10,816 nt of DNA from Pavlovales sp. CCMP2436. Taxonomy: Eukaryota > Haptophyta > Pavlovophyceae > Pavlovales. Shown here piece by piece: positions 8,801 to 10,816 of this stretch (position 1 is the stretch's first letter; the number at the start of each line of letters is the position of its first letter). The position numbers and the translations under genes were made by a program. The notes beneath the pieces were generated by a model, which was not told the origin of the DNA, did no database searches, and saw only the letters and a program-made list of their open reading frames with translations. The stretch lies in contig MU631732.1 of the NCBI GenBank assembly GCA_026770615.1, forward strand, positions 124,925 to 135,740, in the 5' to 3' direction.

Positions 8801-10108
8801 AGACATTTATTAATATACATACCATAACACCGCGATTAATATGAATAAAAATGAATATATTCATAAATGATATTAATAGATAATGCGGTGTTATTAATAG
8901 TGCGTTCTTAACTAATACATTAAGAACGCAGAAATCGCACGTTTACGTTCTTAATGTTATACTAAAAAGGCATCTAAGTATAATACTAGAACAGCACGCT
9001 AGATTATCTATAGCTGTGCTGATCAGATAATATTACCACGAACGTTGTGCACAAGAAAAGATAATATAATTTTACCAAATAACGATAAGATAAGCGGCAG
9101 GCATCTCTCCCCCCCCCCCCCCCCCCCCCCCCCACCCCACCCCACCCCAGAAAACATATGGTTGCGGCTGTGCGCGAAATGTTGGAGCAAAAATAATGTT
9201 AGTTCTAAACACACACACACACAAAAAGCATCAAGACACATGACACATAATTATGTGAATAATCATAATATCTCAGCTGGTTGCGGCTGTGCGCGAGACA
9301 TCGGCGGAGCAGGCGACGCAAGAGCTCGGTAAGATCTACTTAAAATGTGTTGTTATGATTGTTTAGGTTTTTCGATGTTTTTTATTTGAAAGTTTTAAGC
9401 ACTTTAATAACACTTATTTTATTCGTTCAGTTTTCGATGTATTGATTGTTAAAGTGCAGGCGACGCACAAGCTCGGTAAGCACTTGAATAGTAGTAATAA
9501 TATTGAGTGTTATTCTAGATCTTATCGTATCAATTCTGACTCCTACTTCTAAATATAATAATAACAATCATAAAAAGAATGATAATAATGTCGGCGGAGC
9601 AGGTTACGCACGAGCTCGGTAAGCCCTTTACTATTTTACTTATAGGGGTTTAAGCTGGCGTATGAATGTCCTCGAAGCCTTGCTGGTCTGAGCGCTGCGT
9701 CTCCCATTGCCTGATGTGTGCCTTGGTCGGCCGCGCTGGCTTGGGCGCCACTGCGCGTGCCGTTTAGAAAAGTGCTTTTTAACGTCCACCGGCTTGAAGC
9801 CCAAAGGCGTATGGGCATGTCCTGGGAGAGTAAGCGCATCAGTCGTCTCATGCGCTTATTTTGTTGTTCACTCCCCACCTCGTATGTCCGCCACGAACCT
9901 TGTTCGTGTTACTCTTTAATGTGTTCGTCAAGATTGTGTTCATTATTTGAGTTTATTTTAGTTGTAAGTTATGAGTTGCGATTGAACCCCCCCCCCCATT
10001 GAATTAGCCCACTCGCACGCGGCGCGCGCTGTGGAAGCGCTTGATTTACTCGCGGACTGCGAAGCTCACAAGGCGCTGATCGCCCTCTGCGACTACGTGC
10101 TGGTCTAA
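2873..10108 (+). CDS. Plastid-targeted polyprenyl (solanesyl-type) diphosphate synthase homologue, ten exons, complete
   Basis: Exons are 2873-3271, 3600-3800, 4750-4830, 5654-5734, 7005-7082, 7736-7853, 8036-8175, 8427-8489, 9277-9328 and 10008-10108. All introns are GT-AG and phases agree throughout, giving 437 codons plus TAA. Residues 26-45 are a hydrophobic signal segment ending ASA-MA-LAPS, followed by an Ala/Arg/Ser-rich transit-like stretch to about 85. This is a bipartite leader of the kind used for secondary plastids. Family motifs are DPYELV (89-94), GKSFRP (139-144), the first Asp-rich motif HDDVMDD (194-200), VSILAGDFLLARA (228-240), ESIVRG (in exon 5), QLLANACRCAALLAG (294-308) and LFAAE. 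The C-terminus is ALIALCDYVLV. Trans-prenyltransferases of this type condense IPP onto allylic diphosphates; solanesyl products feed plastoquinone. Several substrate and metal-binding residues are replaced (see findings), so activity is uncertain. The start at 2873 is preferred to Met8 because it is the first ATG after in-frame stops. Confidence 0.88.
3272..3599 (+). repeat. Intron 1 built from five diverged copies of a ~65-bp tandem repeat
   Basis: Landmarks resembling CCCTGCTAAC...CTCCCGACC recur at about 3292, 3361, 3426, 3491 and 3554, so the period is close to 65 bp. The array fills almost the whole intron. Each copy carries a CTAAC/TGAAC/TGATAAC-like word that resembles a branchpoint, and the fourth contains TTTTCAG. 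The donor is GTGCTT and the acceptor GAACAG. Confidence 0.75.
4380..4434. repeat. Diverged outlying copy of the intron 3 tandem repeat
   Basis: It shares TCGCTCGGACACCAA and the CGCAAA-CCAAGG-like block with the copies at about 5204-5315 and 5370-5478, with several indels. Confidence 0.65.
4663..4690 (+). pseudogene. Decayed copy of the 5' end of synthase exon 3
   Basis: CAG then AATGCTTGGGCGGTGTTTTC resembles the true border CAG then GATGCTGGGGCTGCGGTTTC at 4750. It lies 87 bp upstream and retains its acceptor AG. Confidence 0.7.
4923..4949 (+). pseudogene. Decayed copy of the 3' end of synthase exon 3
   Basis: It would read MYLSNVGNK, compared with MYSPNVGNK at the real exon end (4804-4830), 119 bp upstream. 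The donor GT has become AT, so the copy can no longer splice there. Confidence 0.8.
5121..5152 (+). pseudogene. Decayed copy of the 5' end of synthase exon 4
   Basis: AAATCCTTGCGGGTGAGTTCC corresponds to CAATCCTTGCTGGCGATTTCC near 5658, about 530 bp downstream. By eye 23 of 31 bases agree. The acceptor AG is absent. Confidence 0.6.
5204..5478. repeat. Tandem duplication, period 166 bp
   Basis: Two units start with GATCCTTT(T/A)ACTGCTTTC at 5204 and 5370. Both continue through GCTACCGCAAAA, CAAGGCCCAATCGCTCGGAC and CCAATTAAATCTGCGCA into CTCCTCCAYGC minisatellite sequence. They are nearly identical, so the duplication is recent relative to the copy in intron 2. Confidence 0.9.
5287..5350. repeat. 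CTCCTCCAYGCT minisatellite
   Basis: Five to six units of 10-12 bp (CTCCTCCACG, CTCCTCCATG and close variants) lie inside intron 3. Two further units follow the second 166-bp copy at about 5455-5476. Confidence 0.85.
5878..5915 (+). pseudogene. Decayed copy of the 3' end of synthase exon 4 (first)
   Basis: ATTGAGAACC...GTGGTGGAAGTT resembles CTCGAGGACCCTGCGGTCGTCGAGGTT, with a 3-base deletion. The GT at the donor position is retained. It also shares CAAATTGCTCGCAC with the copy at 6582. Confidence 0.5.
6582..6606 (+). pseudogene. Decayed copy of the 3' end of synthase exon 4 (second)
   Basis: AATTGCTCGCACTCTGGGAGG followed by ACC aligns with AACTTGCCCAACTCGAGGAC in exon 4 and would read LLALWEDL, compared with ELAQLEDP. 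It breaks off before the donor into a T run. Confidence 0.5.
6770..6800 (+). pseudogene. Decayed copy of the 5' end of synthase exon 5 (first)
   Basis: After GGCAG it reads GTCATGGCGTGTGTGCTTGA, compared with ATCATGGCGGGTGCGCTTGA in the real exon, and would give VMACVLESIC before a stop. The acceptor CAG is intact. It lies 235 bp upstream of the exon. Confidence 0.8.
6863..6902 (+). pseudogene. Decayed copy of the 5' end of synthase exon 5 (second)
   Basis: ATAG followed by ATAATGGCCGGTGCGTCTGA and GTCAATTGAGCGCGGTGGG would read IMAGASESIERGG, compared with IMAGALESIVRGG in the exon. It lies 142 bp upstream and keeps the AATAG acceptor. Confidence 0.85.
7083..7735 (+). other. Synthase intron 5
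   Basis: The donor is GTACGT and the acceptor AACAG, preceded by a CCCC/CCCAC-rich tract at 7686-7725. Apart from a TTTC-rich stretch near 7110 and the exon 6 copy at 7548-7610, I see nothing recognisable in 7090-7547. Confidence 0.7.
7548..7610 (+). pseudogene. Decayed copy of the 5' half of synthase exon 6
   Basis: It reads VDAYCVRTKAR, then a TGA stop, then AQLLANVC. The real exon reads VDAYCARTKARSAQLLANAC. It lies 188 bp upstream. The acceptor AG has become GG, and most differences are C/T or G/A transitions, several of them at CG sites. Confidence 0.88.
7854..8035 (+). other. Synthase intron 6
   Basis: A short intron with donor GTGCGA, a CA/CGCA microsatellite at 7923-7972 and a 16-17-base C run (8006-8023) directly before the acceptor CGCAG. 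Confidence 0.75.
8249..8310 (+). pseudogene. Copy of the 3' third of synthase exon 7 with its donor
   Basis: It would read VQLVRAPSAVLMFAAE then GTGTGT. The real exon ends AQLIGAPSAVSLFAAE then GTGTGA at 8176. It lies 127 bp downstream, has no stop, and keeps an intact GAG/GTGTGT junction. Similarity continues a few bases into the intron. Confidence 0.9.
8323..8372. repeat. Two-copy 25-bp tandem repeat in intron 7
   Basis: TAAATCATA(G/A)TCATGCTTTTC followed by GCCC occurs twice in a row with one substitution. Confidence 0.9.
8403..8423. repeat. (CTG)7 immediately before the exon 8 acceptor
   Basis: Seven CTG units follow a C run and run directly into CAG, the acceptor used for exon 8. Slippage here would change the spacing between the polypyrimidine tract and the splice site. 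Confidence 0.9.
8609..9020. repeat. Cluster of hairpin-forming inverted repeats
   Basis: Pairs seen are GGATAC (8609-8614) with GTATCC (8642-8647), and TAACACCGC (8825-8833) with GCGGTGTTA (8885-8893). The latter pair encloses nested TATTAAT/ATTAATA and ATGAATA/TATTCAT arms. Perfect 11-base arms TGCGTTCTTAA (8901-8911) and TTAAGAACGCA (8920-8930) follow, with an 8-base loop. An imperfect pair spans 8993-9020. A further CGTTCTTAA at 8946-8954 could pair alternatively with the third hairpin. Confidence 0.8.
9109..9149. repeat. Long C run with CCCCA units in intron 8
   Basis: Over twenty consecutive C residues followed by CCCCA repeats ending in CCCCAG. This is the longest homopolymer in the window on the synthase coding strand. 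Confidence 0.9.
9160..9189 (+). pseudogene. Decayed copy of the 5' half of synthase exon 9
   Basis: GGTTGCGGCTGTGCGCGA matches the exon exactly from 9279. It then diverges as AATGTTGGAGCA, compared with GACATCGGCGGAGCA, and meets a stop. It lies about 119 bp upstream. Confidence 0.88.
9456..9481 (+). pseudogene. Copy of the 3' end of synthase exon 9 with intact donor (possible cassette exon)
   Basis: GTGCAG then GCGACGCACAAGCTCG then GTAAGC resembles the real GCGACGCAAGAGCTCG then GTAAGA. The internal CAG could act as acceptor, giving a 16-nt micro-exon whose phases (0 in, 1 out) equal those of exon 9. Splicing in place of exon 9 would give ATHKL and delete 12 residues in frame. Confidence 0.75.
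9591..9620 (+). pseudogene. Second copy of the 3' half of synthase exon 9 with intact donor
   Basis: It would read SAEQVTHEL, compared with SAEQATQEL in the exon, followed by the strong donor GGTAAGC. It lies about 290 bp downstream of the real junction. No stop is present in the copied part. Confidence 0.85.
9638..9762. repeat. Dispersed ~125-bp repeat, copy 1
   Basis: It aligns with 10684-10810 at about 85% identity by eye, in the same orientation. Shared blocks include GCTGGTCTGAGCGCTGCGTC, CCCATTGCCTG and GCGCTGGCTTGGGCGCCAC. No terminal repeats or coding capacity were recognised. It sits inside intron 9. Confidence 0.9.
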
Positions 10109-10318
10109 GGCCTAGGAGCGAGGGATGGAAACTGAGCTAGGTTTCGAGCACAGACACACACAGTGTCCCATATTCGACCAAGCACTTGGGTCGAAATCCG
10201 ACTTCGTGGCCAGTCCAGGGGAGGAATTGCGAAAAAAAATCGGTGAAAATCCTTCAGGAGTAAACTAACAAATGACCGGGTTCGGCACATATACATAGAT
10301 AGAAATATGTGTGTGTGC
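10109..10318. other. 3' flank of the synthase gene
   Basis: Presumed 3' untranslated and flanking sequence follows the TAA at 10106-10108. No AATAAA signal is seen close to the stop. A (GT)4-5 tract ends at 10317. No gene is recognised. Confidence 0.5.
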
Positions 10319-10652
10319 AGTGCTTCTAAGATAACTTGAAGAAGTGGATTTCAGAACCTACAAACAGCCATTACACCGCCCGCCGCGTAGGCGCGGGGGT
10401 CTGGGAGCAGGCCCCCAGCAGTTGCCTTGAGGCCGAAGAATTTTGTTTGAGCCTCTTAGAGCAAATCTGTCTTAATGCCTCAAGCTGAGCTAGTATATTA
10501 CAATATTTCAACAGATGTATAGTACTAGTATCTGAGTCAAGTCAGATGATGAGTTGTTACGTTGTAGCTATTCGCCGCCCGGCTCAAATCGGCGCTCCAA
10601 ACCTAACTACAGAAATCCTGTAAAATTGCATTAAGCCTATCTTAGAAGCACT
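10319..10652. mobile_element. Candidate MITE with 15-bp terminal inverted repeats in a GT tract
   Basis: AGTGCTTCTAAGATA at 10319-10333 is exactly reverse-complemented at 10638-10652, making a 334-bp unit. Both flanks are GTGTGTGT, so the unit looks inserted into a GT microsatellite. An 8-bp duplication would fit hAT-type elements, whose ends often start CAGTG, but the repeat nature of the flanks makes the duplication unprovable here. The interior has no coding capacity. Confidence 0.55.
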
Positions 10653-10678
10653 TTGTGTGTGTGTGTGTGTGAGTGTGT
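10651..10678. repeat. (GT)n microsatellite
   Basis: About ten GT units with one interruption, directly right of the candidate MITE. Confidence 0.9.
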
Positions 10679-10683
10679 ATATT

Positions 10684-10816
10684 ACTTAATAGGGATTCAA
10701 GCTGGCGTCTGACTGTTCTGAATGTTTTGCTGGTCTGAGCGCTGCGTCGCCCATTGCCTGCTGCGTGCCTTAGTCGGCTGCGCTGGCTTGGGCGCCACCG
10801 CGCGTGCCGATGGATC
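10684..10816. repeat. Dispersed ~125-bp repeat, copy 2 (reaches the window edge)
   Basis: This is the second copy of the repeat in intron 9. It starts just after a GT microsatellite and may continue past base 10816. Similarity to copy 1 appears to stop at about 10810. Confidence 0.88.

Larger units (their letters stand above)
8490..9276 (+). other. Synthase intron 8, AT-rich with hairpins
   Basis: The donor is GTTCGT and the acceptor CTCAG. Between about 8600 and 9030 it is AT-rich and holds several inverted repeats (separate entry). It then carries a 23-base C run with CCCCA units (9111-9149), a decayed exon 9 copy and a short CA tract. Confidence 0.7.
9329..10007 (+). other. Synthase intron 9
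   Basis: The donor is GTAAGA and the acceptor TTAG, with a C run at 9987-9997. It holds the two exon 9 donor copies and one dispersed repeat copy (9638-9762). I see nothing recognisable from 9763 to 9985. Confidence 0.75.

Noticed and set aside
9636..9878. Minus-strand open frame across the dispersed repeat
   Set aside because: In the second repeat copy the same frame has a stop, so it is not conserved as coding.
1..10816. CRISPR array, prokaryotic operon or phage system
   Set aside because: Repeats are short-period or diverged tandem repeats without regular spacers. The genes are intron-containing and eukaryotic.

Overview
This is nuclear DNA from a eukaryote, most likely an alga with a secondary plastid of red-algal origin (stramenopile, haptophyte or similar). 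It has GC-rich, phase-consistent short exons separated by GT-AG introns that are full of C-runs, CA/GT microsatellites and tandem repeats. The main gene also appears to encode a bipartite signal-plus-transit leader with an ASAM/AMALAP-type cleavage region. The lineage cannot be fixed from this window.

Layout. Positions 1-1812 hold the 5' part of a minus-strand STE20/MST-like protein kinase: two exons are visible and the rest lies before base 1. Positions 1813-2872 form a divergent intergenic region with a perfect 17-bp inverted repeat (2122-2237) and a short CTAA-repeat/acceptor-like motif just before the next start codon. Positions 2873-10108 hold a plus-strand gene that I assembled from ten exons with matching phases. 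It encodes a complete 437-residue long-chain polyprenyl (solanesyl-type) diphosphate synthase homologue. Positions 10109-10816 are 3' flank with a MITE-like element inserted in a GT tract and the start of a dispersed repeat that is also present in intron 9.

The most striking feature is structural. Most exons of the synthase gene, and exon 1 of the kinase, have decayed partial copies of their own splice junctions in the neighbouring introns. Copies of an exon's 5' end always lie upstream of that exon, and copies of its 3' end always lie downstream. This is what repeated short tandem duplications spanning exon/intron borders would leave behind, and it suggests a mechanism of intron growth and a source of cryptic splice sites. 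Two copies downstream of exon 9 keep strong donors in the same phase as the real exon.

The synthase itself looks catalytically unusual. The first Asp-rich motif (DDVMD) is intact. The Arg pair after it, the His before it, the conserved Lys of the KT motif, and the FQ and first Asp of the second Asp-rich motif are all replaced. It may be a non-catalytic partner subunit, a divergent enzyme, or a gene beginning to decay. The two genes are divergent, and nothing in the sequence links their functions.
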